Origin: Saxidomus purpurata
Taxonomy: Eukaryota; Mollusca; Bivalvia; Venerida; Veneridae
DNA length: 64,000 nt
Assembly (NCBI GenBank): GCA_022818135.1
Contig: JAFMSR010000008.1
Span: 34,610,257 to 34,674,256 of the forward strand
Direction: 5' to 3'
Both the position numbers and the translations under genes were made by a program. The notes below the pieces were generated by a model that worked only from the letters and a program-made list of their open reading frames with translations, was not told where the DNA came from and did not search any database. Positions 46,527 to 58,261 of the stretch are shown here, one piece after another. Numbering within the stretch: the stretch's first letter is position 1; each line of letters starts with the position of its first letter.

Positions 46527-49505
46527 CTGTAACGCCACATAATATTAGTAGAATAGAAGTCATCTGTGTATCATTTCCTATTTTTGATTCTTCTCCGCCG
46601 TGCTGATGGTACTTGGATTTGTGCAGTATAAGGAATTAAGTAATAATGGTGTTTAAATATTTATGAGTCAGGAGCCGCTTTGGCGCAGTCGAAGCACGTT
46701 CACTTCAGGATTGGATGGTCTTGAGTTCGCTCCCAACCAGTGCCCAAGTAGTGGTAGCGTCCGTAGGCGAGACACATAATTCCCCATTGCCTCTCTATCT
46801 CTCTCCAAGGTTGATTACACGGCCCGTGGAGTGAATCTAAAGAGCGATTACAAAAAATGTGTAATATAAGTTGTCTGAACGTGTTTCGCAATCATCAATT
46901 AGTCAATTAGTATAAATTGACATTAGTTTTTTTTAACACCGCTGATTCAATACATTCCTGTATCCTAAGTTTATGAAGTTACTTTACCTATTTAAATCCA
47001 GGTTGTAGATCCATATGTGGTTGATGAAATTACGAAAACTATTCTTACAACCCTAAAGCAGTCAGCAGCAAAGCTTGCCGTGTCACAAATACAAGTGGTA
47101 GGTATATACATTGCTTCAACTTTAATTTTTTTAGTCAAAATCGAATTTGTTTAGGCTTTAGATAATTTCAAAAGCCTGAACACTTGAAGATTGAAAGAAA
47201 ATTAATAGGTTTATGTGTTTTAAAGAAACATAAAGGCAATATTAAACTGTTCACATAAATGCTGCAATCAGGGACACTCTAGTTTTCTCATCTGGCACAG
47301 AGTACCAGGGTGAGCTATAAGAACCATTCACCGTCCGCCGTCCGTCCGTCCGTCCGTCTGTCCACCATTTTTTAAATTTTTTTTTAAATCAATGCAGAAT
47401 TCAAGTTGCCATGGTAACGGAATGGAGGAACTTCAAAAATATTGTTCTCAAAAACCGGACGGCCAAGAGCTCAGGTATTTAGCATGTGGCATTACTCAGT
47501 GGAATTCTACCAAGATTGTTCAAATCATACCCTCGGGCCACAATTGACCCCGCCCAGGGAGTCACTTGATTTAACATAGCCTTATATAGGAAAAACTTCT
47601 TCTCTGAAAACACAAGGTATAGAGCTTAGTCATTTAGTATGTAGCATTGCTTAATGGACCTCTACCAGTATTGTTCAAATCATGACCCCCGGGTGAAAAT
47701 TGACCCCACCCGGTGGTCAGGCTTATAAAGGAAAAACTCTGAAAACACAAGGCGCAGAGCTTAGATATTTGGCATGAAGCATTGCCTAGTTGATCTCTAC
47801 TTTGACCTTGTTCAAATCATGACTCCCGGGAATCGACCAGTTGATTTAACATAGGCTTATTTAGATCTTCTTAATGTCTAGAACCACTAGACCCAAGGCT
47901 TAGATATTTGTAATATAGCATTATGTTTTGGTCCTCTGCGAACATATTTTAAGATCGGAAGCCCCAGGTCAAGACTGGCCCTTTCTCCTATTGATGACCT
48001 TGCCTTTCAGCCAATGGTAGCTAGTTGAGTGATATGGGGCCTTCTTTGCCCTTTTGTTTTTGTGTCACCCTGTTGGAGAAAAGGCGATACATAGGGATGG
48101 CTTTGTCGTCGATCCGTCTGTCCGTCCTTCCGTCTGTAAGTCACCGAAACTTTGGTTATAACTTTACGATTTCTTCATCAAACTTTCAAATTGTATTGCT
48201 TATGACAAAAGGGTCGTGATGCCGCCAACTTTGTAGGTCAAGGTCATATTTGACAGAGTTATGCCCCTTTTTGTACTAGTTTTGGCACGAAAACTTAACG
48301 TTGGCTATAACTTTGCCATTTCTTAAGATTTCTTCATCAAACTCTCAAAATGCATTGCTATGACAAAAGGGTCATGATGCCGCCAAATTCTGTAGGTCAA
48401 GGTCATATTTGACAGAGTTATTCCCCTTTTTGCACTTAGATTTTTGTTATAACTTTGCCATTTCTTAAGATTTCTTCATCAAACTTTCAAATTGTATTGC
48501 TCATGACAAAAGGGTCGTGGTGCCGCCAAATTTGAGTTCATGGTCATATTTGACAGAGTTATGTCCCCTTGTACTTAGTTATTTGACAGAGTTATGTCCC
48601 TTTTTGTACTTGTAATGTTGGCCATAACTTTGTCATTTCTTAAGGTTTATTCATCAAACTTTCAAATTACATTGCATATGACAAAAGGGTCATGATGCCA
48701 CCAAATTTTGTAGGTCAAGGTCGTATTTGACAGAGTTACTTAGATTTAGTTACTTTTTGTAGCTGCTCGCTCTCAGATTTTGGTGAGAAAAACAAGGTTA
48801 TCCGAATTGTCTGAAATTAAGATATAATTAGAACGCATCATCAAACAAAAAGGTTCCATCAAATTGCTAGTATGTAAATATTTACTTGTGTTGTTGATTC
48901 TAGCCATTACTTTGACATTTTATGCTTTAGTATATCATTTTGGAGAAGTTATTTTTTACGGGAAACTGTGAACGAGCAGCTTTAAAGGAAGCTCTCAGTT
49001 ATATGAGAGGAGTGAATGAAGTTTGTTATGTATCTTCTACAAGTGCATTTGCTATATCGGTTACTAATCTATTTGCAATTTGATTTCCCTTACCATTAAA
49101 CTTTGTAAAGTTTGACGTGTTGTGCAGAAATTGAAAATCGATTATACGCATTTTCAGCAATTTCTACAAACCATGCAGAAGACAAAAAAGAAATATTACG
49201 AGGAAAAAACAGCCAAAAAGCTTACATCATATATAGACAAATGTGTGGAGCTATGCTGGTACATGGTGAATCAGGACCCTGTCGTGTTGCTAGATGAGAA
49301 ACAACCAAACACTGGGGACGATTTTGACAGAGATATTTATAGGTTTCATTCCAAGTCTGGATCTAAAGTAGAATATGTTGTGTGGCCAGCATTATATCTG
49401 GGGAAAGGAGAATATTTATTATTACAAGGTGTGGCACAACCAAAACAAGAAGGTGTTGCATTGAGAATAGCTTCGTCCAATTCAGTCCGATTTCAGGACT
49501 TGTGA
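41042..49505 (+). CDS. Gene E: Mieap (SPATA18)-like protein
   Basis: Twelve exons: 41042-41179, 42000-42125, 42986-43095, 43256-43348, 43840-43914, 44177-44263, 44501-44611, 44937-45137, 45522-45720, 46122-46217, 47002-47097, 49128-49505. They total 1710 nt (569 aa) with all phases compatible; vertebrate Mieap is of similar length. Residues 1-88 form an N-terminal helical region shared with gene D. Residues about 89-247 come from short exons that repeat a (V/I)QTS(R/K)-like motif. Residues 248-314 are a clear coiled coil (LEEAVFQLERKNIALKDELK). Residues about 330-569 are the Mieap C-terminal domain: RPTQIADKYSKLFDSEWTDAF, CVELCWYMVNQDPVVLLDE and VEYVVWPALYLGKGEYLLLQ. Exons 46122-46217 and 47002-47097 are equivalent to exons eight and nine of D. 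The expected role is mitochondrial quality control, by family. AATAAA at 49564-49569 is a likely polyadenylation signal. Confidence 0.9.
42410..42530 (+). repeat. 20-bp tandem repeat, 6 copies
   Basis: Units of GTATTATTCGACCAAACTGA with substitutions (ATTAAAG, ATAAAAC) lie in intron 2 of gene E. Confidence 0.9.
46207..46400 (+). repeat. 32-bp tandem repeat that starts across the exon 10 splice donor
   Basis: About six units of the form AAACCAAGGTAACTAAGTTT followed by ATATTCGTAGCG. The first unit overlaps the end of gene E exon 46122-46217 and its donor (AACTAAG|GTAACT). The second unit carries an equally good donor at 46250; later units have GTTAAC or GTTTAC and are weakened. Confidence 0.85.
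46482..46525. repeat. Poly-G run of 44
   Basis: An uninterrupted G homopolymer in intron 10 of gene E. It may be a genuine poly-G tract or a consensus artefact, like the blocks near 9720, 33404 and 57064. Confidence 0.9.
46672..46915 (+). mobile_element. tRNA-derived SINE
   Basis: A pol III box A, TGGCGCAGTCG (46681-46691), is followed 31 bp later by a near-consensus box B, GAGTTCGCTCC (46723-46733). Then come about 150 bp of non-tRNA body and an AT-rich end with repeated TCAATTAG. It lies in intron 10 of gene E. No full cloverleaf is formed, so it is a SINE rather than a tRNA gene. Confidence 0.65.
47290..48755 (+). repeat. Two adjoining tandem-core repeats of bivalve type
   Basis: The first part (about 47330-48000) has units with AAAACACAAGGCGCAGAGC, TTAGATATTTGGCATG and GTTCAAATCATGACTCCCGG. 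The second (about 48060-48755) has about four units with AACTTTGCCATTTCTTAAG, TATGACAAAAGGGTCATGAT and AAGGTCATATTTGACAGAG. Both begin near pyrimidine-rich GTCCGTCCGTCCGTC runs. They lie in intron 11 of gene E; similar elements are abundant in bivalve genomes (from memory). Confidence 0.75.
48761..48985. mobile_element. MITE copy 2 of the AGCTGCTCGCTCTCAG family, about 221 bp
   Basis: The left end AGCTGCTCGCTCTCAGATTT is identical to copy 1 (27722); the right end GAACGAGCAGCT is followed by TTAA. The left flank lacks TTAA (TTTTTGT precedes it), so that side may have been lost or the insertion landed in another repeat. It sits directly after the 48-kb tandem repeat in intron 11 of gene E. Confidence 0.78.
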
Positions 49506-51612
49506 GACATTCTTGTATTTGCAATGAAGTGAAAACAGGATTAACAATTATACATCTATTTCCAATAAAGATGAAAAAAATGTGTTTTCATGGAAGAGAG
49601 AAATATCACGAATCACACAGTTTAAATGAGAACAGGGACATTCACAGATAAGAACGTTAACTATCTTCAATACTTCAAACCTTGGTCTATGACCTAAAGA
49701 AAATCTTGAACCCTCCCTCCTCCAAAACATGAAAGAAAAGAGAAAGAAAGAAAACACCAATACCGTAACATCGGACCTCGATTTTAGGACTCAGCCGAAA
49801 GACCATTAGTTATGTAAGTGGAGGAGCGGAGGATCGAACCTGCGATATATGGATTACAAGTCCAGTATGTTGTTCTTTTTTCTAGAGACGACCTTTGACA
49901 CAGGTTTGACTATGTATGTGGAATGATTGCTATACAGAATGATTGTCTAAATGTGATGCAACTGCTTTTGTTCATGGATGAATGTACAATGTATAAATAT
50001 GTATGTTATGCTTTAATTTATTATTTAGGAAAATGATAGAGGTCATGTTTTAGGTAAGGTATATTAATTTTCCTTTGATATATCTGTACATGTTACCTTC
50101 TATAAATAAAGAATTCATTATTATTATTATTATTATTATTATAAGACCACCGATCCAGTCCATCATGCGCCAATCGAAACATCTATTATAGTATCAAAAA
50201 GTTACGTGATACATCATGGAGAAATAATTTCGCCAACGAACGACAGAACGTCCCGATGTAAAATTGTTTGGGCAATAGGGTGGGCTATAGCTATTGCATA
50301 CATTCGGTAAAATTATTGTGAATTTGCAATACCCCGTCTGTTTTGGTTGTACCACTTATCTCTAGACCAGCGACATGATTTGTGAGAAATAAGGAGTCAT
50401 GTGTATTGAAAAATATATAAGTATTCATTTTTGGGAAGTTTATTATCTAATGAATTTGAGCGTTATATATCGGTTCGTGTGCAAGTAACAATAGGAGAAA
50501 CGAATGTGATATTAATCTGTATGCGTGTGGCAGTTCTTTCCCTTGTACATATTATATATGCAAAGTTAGGTATTACCGCAGACGGATAGATATGGTAGCC
50601 ACCATAGGTAGATAATGTTACAGACCCCTTGTTGGAAACTCTTAACGAATTCTTTACTAAAAAAGATCCCTGTCTAGTCAGGTTATTTTGACATACATAA
50701 AAAGGTTTGCTTATAGAATCATTACGTGTTCTCAACACGCTGCTTTGTAAATTTATATGTAAGACTTATATATGTTCACATTTCAGTCCGTTATTAACAA
50801 ATACTATCTGACATTGACTACTCCGCTTCTGGTCACGTTGGTTATATGACCCGGTAGAATAGAACAGTATAGAATATCTTTATTTTCCAATTAAAGGACC
50901 CTGTCGGGTTTATAATCAGTACAAATATACACACATAGCACAGTTACATACATGTATATGATCTGTACAATTATAGAACGACATATAGCATGTTACATTG
51001 TATTATAACAATGAATCTAAAAACATTTAACATACAATTTATATGTAAAGTGAAACTGATGGCACAGTCGTCAGGTCAAACTTGGACACAATGTTTTTGT
51101 AATCTGAAACTAATGGCTCAGGACTGAATGTCCTATTAAATAAAATAGTTGTTGTAAACTGTTTCAGAAGTAGTTCGGCTAATTCATATAGATCTACTCT
51201 ACTTGGGTTTAATGTATCGACATGGACACTGACATTTTTCATCCATATCAGTTGAGCATCGTGATAAATATTTACAAGTAAGTACACATTATCATATCAT
51301 TTCGTGGATTTTATTTCTTACCACCAGGTAAAATTTTCTTTTTCTACATGTAAACTTTTTGCAGATTCATACTTAGATACATGTATATTGCAGTATGCAT
51401 TCTGCATAAATACATTCCAGTACACAGCGCTAGTTTAACTTTCATGTCATCTTGTAAAGTTATTTTTTTGTTTTGTTTTACGTGTTAAAGTCGAACAATT
51501 TTCTGAGGGAAAAAGACTGTATCAGGATCCTCATAGCGTTTAATGAAACATTTTACAAAATCAGTTTTCCATTTACAACAGACTGTAGTTGGTTGAAAGT
51601 GGGTGAAGCAAA
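49506..51612. other. Spacer between genes E and F
   Basis: Holds the gene E 3' flank with AATAAA at 49564, an (ATT)n microsatellite (50116-50142) and, at about 50860-51290, sequence with AAGGACCCTGTCGGGTTTAT that looks like the tail of an old retroelement read on the minus strand. No supported exon. Confidence 0.4.
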
Positions 51613-54600
51613 ATGGTTGATAGTAAGTATTGATTTTTGACATCTTTGCTAAGTTTCGTTTTTATATTGCATTATTTAGTCAACTGTGACATTCCATAAT
51701 GATTGGGAAGGTAGTTGTCATCGGTAACTGTTTTTCTGTTGAAAACATATAGAACTGGTACACATTTACGGTAGCTATCTGCATATTGTATCGCCGTTTT
51801 GCATACATTACATGCAATCTGGACTTCTTATCAAACAGTTGATAAACTGATTGTTATTTACAGTGATAAAATTTGAAGGTGACTTTAAAGTTACTGATGA
51901 ACTCAAGGATCGCTATGACGAAGACGGTTTTATAGTTGTCAAGTAAGTTTTCTTTGTACTCATTGTACGAGAGTGATTGTGTCAGCTACAAACGATCATA
52001 GAGTGATATATAGGCCTCTCATCTAGTAAAGACAATGGTATTGAAATACTAATCGTCCAAACCTTTGACATTTCTGTTACTTTCTTGGCAAAAAGGCACA
52101 CACAAAAACATGCATAAAGCCTGTCAATATATCTGTCTGCATTTTGTGCCTTTCACACACAAATTACAATCAATATCCAAACTTAAGACATATTTAACAT
52201 TTTACCTTATTTTCCAACTTGTAAATCGCTGTTCTGCTAATGTTAAGACTTACACTGTTTTCATTAATGGTTAGCAGCACTGCAAAACAAAAAACAAGCC
52301 GTTATGAAAAATAAGGTGTCATTAAAGCGTTTTTTCAAAAGAGATATTTAAGGCTTTCACAAAAGATATTTAAATGTGAACATAATTATGAAAAAATAAT
52401 AACAGACAGTGTCCAGGGTATGGCACTTTATTCATTTATTATATTTATTATTTAGAGACCTGTTGGATCAGGAAGAAATTGCCCAGATATGGAAAGTGTT
52501 GAATGACCCGGATGGCATCTTGAAACATTCGTATGAGGTGACTGTAAAATACTTACTTCATGTACAATTCATTATTACAACGACATTCAGTGGAAAGTTT
52601 AAATGAAATCTTAATAAAAATTTATCGTAGATTTACTTTTTCTCACACATTAAGGCCTTGTTAAAAAAAGATCGAGCCTAAAAATAATAATGCTTCCCAG
52701 GATATGCTGGTAAACAGAAGTAATTACATATAATCTTAACACTTCTGACAATGATTAAGAACATGAGAATGAATATTTGGGTAACTGTTTCATTCATGAT
52801 TATATTGCTTCGTTTGTAGAAAGTAATGTGAACCCCGAGTTGTAACGTGTACCATTACAGAACTGGTTCTTATGAAAGCATAGCGCTATATATATGTGTG
52901 TATTATTCAGTCTTAATATTAAGAAACTTTGTTCACGTAGACGCTGGAATCTGACGGGAAGAAGATACAGCGGATTCTGTACTCTCATCCTGGCAATGAC
53001 GTCACTGGCATACTGTCACGGTCAGAGAAGATCGTCAACGCCTGTGAAAAGGTATCACTGTCCTCATTTGTGACGTAATAAAAGTAAACAACGATGCTAT
53101 ATCTCTCGTTTGTCACCATTATCGCCTCCTTAAATTTGTCAGTACTTTATTTAGTTTGTTTGTTTCCGACCTGGCCAAGTAACCGTAAGTAAGCCAATCT
53201 CATACTCGGTTATACATACCTAAGGACAAAAGTTCTGACCGGTATAATTTAAGTAATACAAAAACTGAAATTGGATATTTTATTCATAATTAGAAAAGCA
53301 TAAGAATATCATCATTTTCGAATCAATTTACACATTTTCAATGTTCGTGACGTCGACTAGAATGTTCGTGGGCGTTAAACGCACGTGCAACATGTGTTGT
53401 AGGCTCACTGACCTCCAGTCGACATACAACGCGCAAAATGTGCTATCTTGAAAGCTTCGTACTAACAACATACGTTGAGTATTTGTCTAATTTTTTACGT
53501 CTTTCGATAGGACTATCTTTTGGTAACAAAAATCACTTGACATTTTTGTGATGATGAGCTACATGTACATAAAATTTAGATAGTTGTGAAATTCATGGTT
53601 TATGCCGTCACGCTTGATTGAATGGTTTTGTATAGAATTCGTAACACCTTGTGATGTAGCAATTAGTCTCAAAATATAAATTTGCAAATAAAAAAATAAA
53701 AGTAACGTACAATTAAAATTTGATTAAACAATTTTGAACCGGACAGAACTTTTGTCCTTAAGTATCAGCAAACTTTGCAAGACAAAAATATGAGTATTAA
53801 AATGAAGTGGGAAATGCTTATAGTTTTTTATGATTCATTCGAAGTGGTATAAAAATAAACAGTACAATCTGTAAATATATAGAAGATAATATTAAGTATC
53901 TGAAACGGATTGATTAATTAAAACCGTTAGTATGTTTTGACAGCTGCTATCTGATATAAAAAAAACAACACTTAATGCACGACACATTTTACTATTATAT
54001 AGTTGCTTGGCGGCGAGGTGTACCATTATCATGGGAAGTTCATAATGAAGAATGCTCACGAGGGAGGACGCCATGTGTGGCATCAGGATTATGGGTAGGG
54101 TAGAGCAATTCATATACAAGTAATGTCTCAAAATATACAAATCTTGCAATATACATATGCATCTGCTTGCAATATACAGCTGTTTGCGATATACTTCTCA
54201 CTTGGAATTACGTTTACTTACAATATACATTATTTAGCAATATACATCTACTTGCAATATACATTTACATGCAATATACATCTAATTGGTCACTTCAAAT
54301 ACGTGTTACTTTATTGGAATATCAGTTGCAAATAAACAATCTGCCTACCTTGGTAGAAATAAGACTTATATAGACTAGTGCACACATATTTGCTGTAATT
54401 GAGAATACCATACTTTTATGGGATATCATATTTTGTATCTTGTGTGGATGCCAAGGTTGTATTTTCAAAAACTAATTTGTCGTAACGGTGGTCTAAGTCG
54501 TTCTTACTTTGCACTGCCAAGTGCCGTAACAGTACAGTTCAGGTTTAGAATAATTATAAATTCAGAAGAGCGCTAATTGTGCAGTTTTGCAGTGGTAAAA

Positions 54601-57578
54601 AATTTTCTCTATGTTTATTGACATGTTGTTGCAGTGTGGCGTGCAGAACTCACTCAGACATCGGTTATTTGTCGGGTTGTTGTAGTGATCAAGTGGTGTG
54701 AATTGTTCTTTTATCATGGTTGGTGTGTTTAGAACGCTTTTCGTATAAATTCCTATGCAGCATGATTGATTCAGATCCTGGTATGTGTTTTAAAAACTTT
54801 GTAAAGAAAATGAAATTGATTGTGTCTTTGCTTTTGCAGACATATTAAGAATAGTGAGTACTGAGATGTTCATATTCGGGCACCGGAAGTACTGAAACCA
54901 CATGCACGCGTCTGTGATAGCTCTAAATCTATTTCAGGTATTGGTACAAGCAAAACTTGTTTCCAGACATGATAACTGTATGGATGCCTCTAGATAAGGC
55001 CACAAGAAAGAACAGTTGCCTTCAGGTTGGTTGAAAACAGAAACTATTTTACGTGTAACAAATAATATTCGTTTTAGCAGTGTTCAGTGTCTTATAAACC
55101 ACGATCTGGAGTTCTGACCTTGAAGGCTGTAACAAGGCAGCTGAAACTGTCTTATATACTGCCATGCCTGAATTATCATAGATTAACTTTGCTGATACTT
55201 CCTATATATGAATAAAAATGATATGACGAAATTATACATTGGATAAAATAAATGGTACACAGAATTCAGTCTTCACAAAAGCAAACTGTCAGTGGGAGTG
55301 ATTGTCATCTACATATGTAGAATCTAACTGTCTATAAAAAGATTTGATTTCAATGTTCAATGTACTTTCTTAATCTGAAAAAAAAATGCTCCAGTTGTAG
55401 ATTTATGGCACGTGACACTTTAAAACTTTGTCACGACTTAATCACATGGTAAAATCATCTCAACATCTACCGTTGTACTACACTCTTATTTTTATAAAAG
55501 GGAAACTTGGAAAAAATTCTAACATTACCTGTTCTACAGATACTTTTTCCATTTTGATTGTATACATATAGACTCAGTATTGTCTACTCGTGTATCTTAA
55601 ATAACAAAGATTGAAACAAGAAAGGAACACACTCAGAATATATGTAACAATCTAACATATATATTGGCGTTTAGACAGCACATATATTGAAGTTTACATG
55701 AAATATTGCTATTACAAACATACTGACACTTTATAGTCTACAACTCCACACCTTACACATCCCTAATTATGTCAAAAAAGGTAAAGAATACCTTCCAAGA
55801 AAGTAACTGGCACACTATGAGCAGATAAAACTGACAAACCGGCAATGCCATAGGTGTGAACCGAGACCCGACGGACAACTTAACATGAAACATTTATATT
55901 ACAGAACAACACAAATATAGAGTAGGTAATACAACACAGAACACATCACAAAATACACTGTAGAACAAGGTACATAGCATCACAGTAGACCGCACAACTC
56001 AAAACATAACACACAATACTTAGTAAAACACAGAACAGAACACAGACACAAAACACAGCAAAGAATACAGCTCGAAATCATTGATCGTAAAGTCGGAAGA
56101 ACTGATTGGTCATTAAATATATATACGTCATATGCGGTCATTTTCAGTTATTGAAAGGTTCACATAAATGTGGTCGAGTTGACCATGGGCCTGGTTCTGG
56201 TACCATACAGACAGAGGCCGATCCGGAACGCATTGAACAACTGAAGAAAGTCTGCCCTCACATCTACTGTGAAATGGAACCAGGTAAATACAAGCAGAAC
56301 AAAACGTGATAAAATAAAAGTGCACTAATAGTAATACTAATTATATCTACCGTAGTACATGTTAAAATATTATAAGGCCCGTGATACAGAGAGAAAATCA
56401 CCAAATTAGCCAAAAATGGTTACTTTGATATATTTTAATAATTTATGGGTTCAAAATTCCATGCAAAAAACTTAGTTACTGGTACTACTGTACTGTAGTT
56501 TTCAACATTTTTCTGCCCACAGGAGACGTATTGTTTCAGCACTGTAACTTACTTCATACAAGTGATCCGAATGATTCTGACATGAGACGCTGGGCGTTTG
56601 TTGCATGTTATAACAAGAGGAGTAACTCTTCCATAATTGAACACCATCATCCAAAATACACGCCTCTTGTAAAGGTAGGACAGTTTTATTATTCGTGTAT
56701 AGTATATAATGGTTTGTGTCCAGGTTTTTGGGTCCGTATATTTCATTTCATATGAATACCATGTAACATGACACTGTCTAAGACATGTCTCTTATATGAT
56801 ACTGCCACAATATCACAATCAATTTTATTCAATATTCATTGTCATGTATAATTATTATTTACATCACATAAAGTTCTACAGTAAGATAATCAAAGAAGAT
56901 AATTTCAGCACCGTACGGGAGATGAGTTTAAGTTACTATGCTGAAAAAGCAGTTTTTAACAATTAAAAAAAAGTTATTCATAGGTGTTTCATTTTCAATG
57001 CATAGAGGTTTTTACATGTTAAAACAGTAGATTGGCAGCAGTGATGGTATAAGGCTTTTCCTTGGGGGGCGGGGGGGGGGGGGGGGCGGAGTTTAACCGT
57101 GACTTAGCACAGAATGAATTACATGTATATTATAATGGTGATGACCTTGGCTGTCTTCATCAACATGTATTTCACCAGCTTACATATGACGTATATCAAG
57201 GCTACCGAATAGAATTATGTAAACAAATGCAAATTGCAGTGTTAATTTGTTCTACATCAGTTCATAGAAAATTAAATGGAGTAAAGTGATAAATTGCTGT
57301 TGATTAACACAAGTAGTATAAAACAGAGTAGATCTACATGTATATTCCAAAATATGACCGGTTTATTTGCTTAACTCAGTATTCTTGACTTTCAGGCTTT
57401 ACGCATATTCATACTTTGGACGATATACTATCATTTTCAGGTGCCTGATGCAGAAATAAAAAGTTGCAAAAACTACACAGATTTTAGCGGCAAGACGTTT
57501 GTTAACCCAATCGGCAACGAGAATGACCGGAAACTCTACTCGCAGTACAATCTGAAGCCCTTGAAACAAGAAGCTTAG
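51613..57578 (+). CDS. Gene F: phytanoyl-CoA dioxygenase (PhyH) family protein, PHYHD1-like
   Basis: Nine exons: 51613-51622, 51864-51942, 52456-52537, 52941-53051, 54003-54094, 54938-55025, 56148-56283, 56523-56674, 57441-57578. They total 888 nt (295 aa), all phases compatible. The first exon is only 10 nt (ATG GTT GAT A). Non-haem Fe(II)/2-oxoglutarate oxygenase signature: HVWHQDYG gives the HxD pair (His121, Asp123); the distal histidine is most likely in FQHCNLLHTSDPN (His211), with Arg222 in MRRWAF as the expected 2-oxoglutarate ligand. N-terminal EDGFIVVKDLLDQEEI is typical of the family. All three metal ligands are present, so it is probably catalytically competent. Length fits PHYHD1-type members; no peroxisomal signal is obvious (C terminus KQEA). 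The substrate cannot be told from sequence. Assignment to the PhyH family is firm, the subfamily less so. Confidence 0.93.
53220..53763. mobile_element. MITE, about 545 bp, long form (copy at 40041-40236)
   Basis: Terminal inverted repeats: left CTAAGGACAAAAGTTCTGAC, right GGACAGAACTTTTGTCCTTA. The interior has no transposase frame. It lies in intron 4 of gene F. Confidence 0.8.
54120..54290 (+). repeat. Degenerate CAATATACAT repeats
   Basis: About eight copies of a loose TACTTGCAATATACAT motif at roughly 15-25 bp spacing, in intron 5 of gene F. Confidence 0.7.
55890..56075 (+). repeat. AC-rich degenerate repeat (ACACAGAAC-like)
   Basis: Low-complexity A/C-rich sequence with repeated ACACAGAACAC, CATAACACAC and similar, in intron 6 of gene F upstream of exon 56148-56283. 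Confidence 0.65.
57064..57089. repeat. Poly-G run
   Basis: GGGGGGC followed by 16 G and CGG, in intron 8 of gene F. It resembles the other poly-G tracts of the window. Confidence 0.85.
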
Positions 57579-57950
57579 TGTCACCTGGCATATTGACAAA
57601 CATTGTCGACTATTAACTGAAGCTTTTGAAATTTTCTAATGGCTTTTTGTAAGACAATATTATTGAGGTATGCAAACATATATTTTGCATGAAATTGTTG
57701 CGTACCTGCTGTGCTGTAACTATTATTGCGTTACTGATGTTTACTGTTAAAATGTCAAATCATCGTAGTTTTGGTATTACTAGTTCAATGTACATATTCC
57801 ATTACACGAGTTGCCAGTAAGCACGAAATGCTCGCGCTTGAATTTCACAGTTTTAGTCATTTTACATTCGTTTATTGTTTATTGTATGTGCTACACAATT
57901 AAAATTCTACCTGAAGGAATAATGAAATAATTCAATTGAAAAAAATATTA

Positions 57951-58035
57951 AGCTTCGATGAGGATCGAACCAGTCCTTAAAATCTTTATTGCAGACACCC
58001 AGCGCCCTACCTACTGCACTAACGCACCATTCTAC
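57951..58035 (-). repeat. tRNA-like pol III fragment
   Basis: On the minus strand the sequence reads TTAGTGCAGTAGGTAGGG (box A-like) and, near the other end, GGTTCGATCC (perfect box B core). The T-arm stem and acceptor stem do not pair well, so a functional tRNA is unlikely; a tRNA-derived SINE head or tRNA pseudogene fits better. Confidence 0.45.
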
Positions 58036-58261
58036 CGTACGTTCGTGTATTTTAAAGCCTATAACCCTTTTCTATAAACATGCTCTACCTATTTACGCAA
58101 GGCTTGTAAACTTTTGTGTACACATATATCTGTTATGTCACCGTCACATTATCCAAACTAAGTTATATACATTCGTATTTTAAAATTAAAAAAAAAGATC
58201 ATGTTATGGTCCGTATATTTCATCTCATAATTATAATATGTAACAGTGCAGTTGTACCTGT

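Noticed and set aside
49810..49880. tRNA-like sequence on the minus strand (GGTTCGATCC box B core)
   Set aside because: Only the 3' half resembles a tRNA; no box A or pairing T-arm stem was found, so no RNA gene is called.
50860..51290. Possible non-LTR retrotransposon tail on the minus strand, with an 82-codon frame
   Set aside because: No reverse transcriptase motif is visible; sequence style alone is not enough for a separate call.
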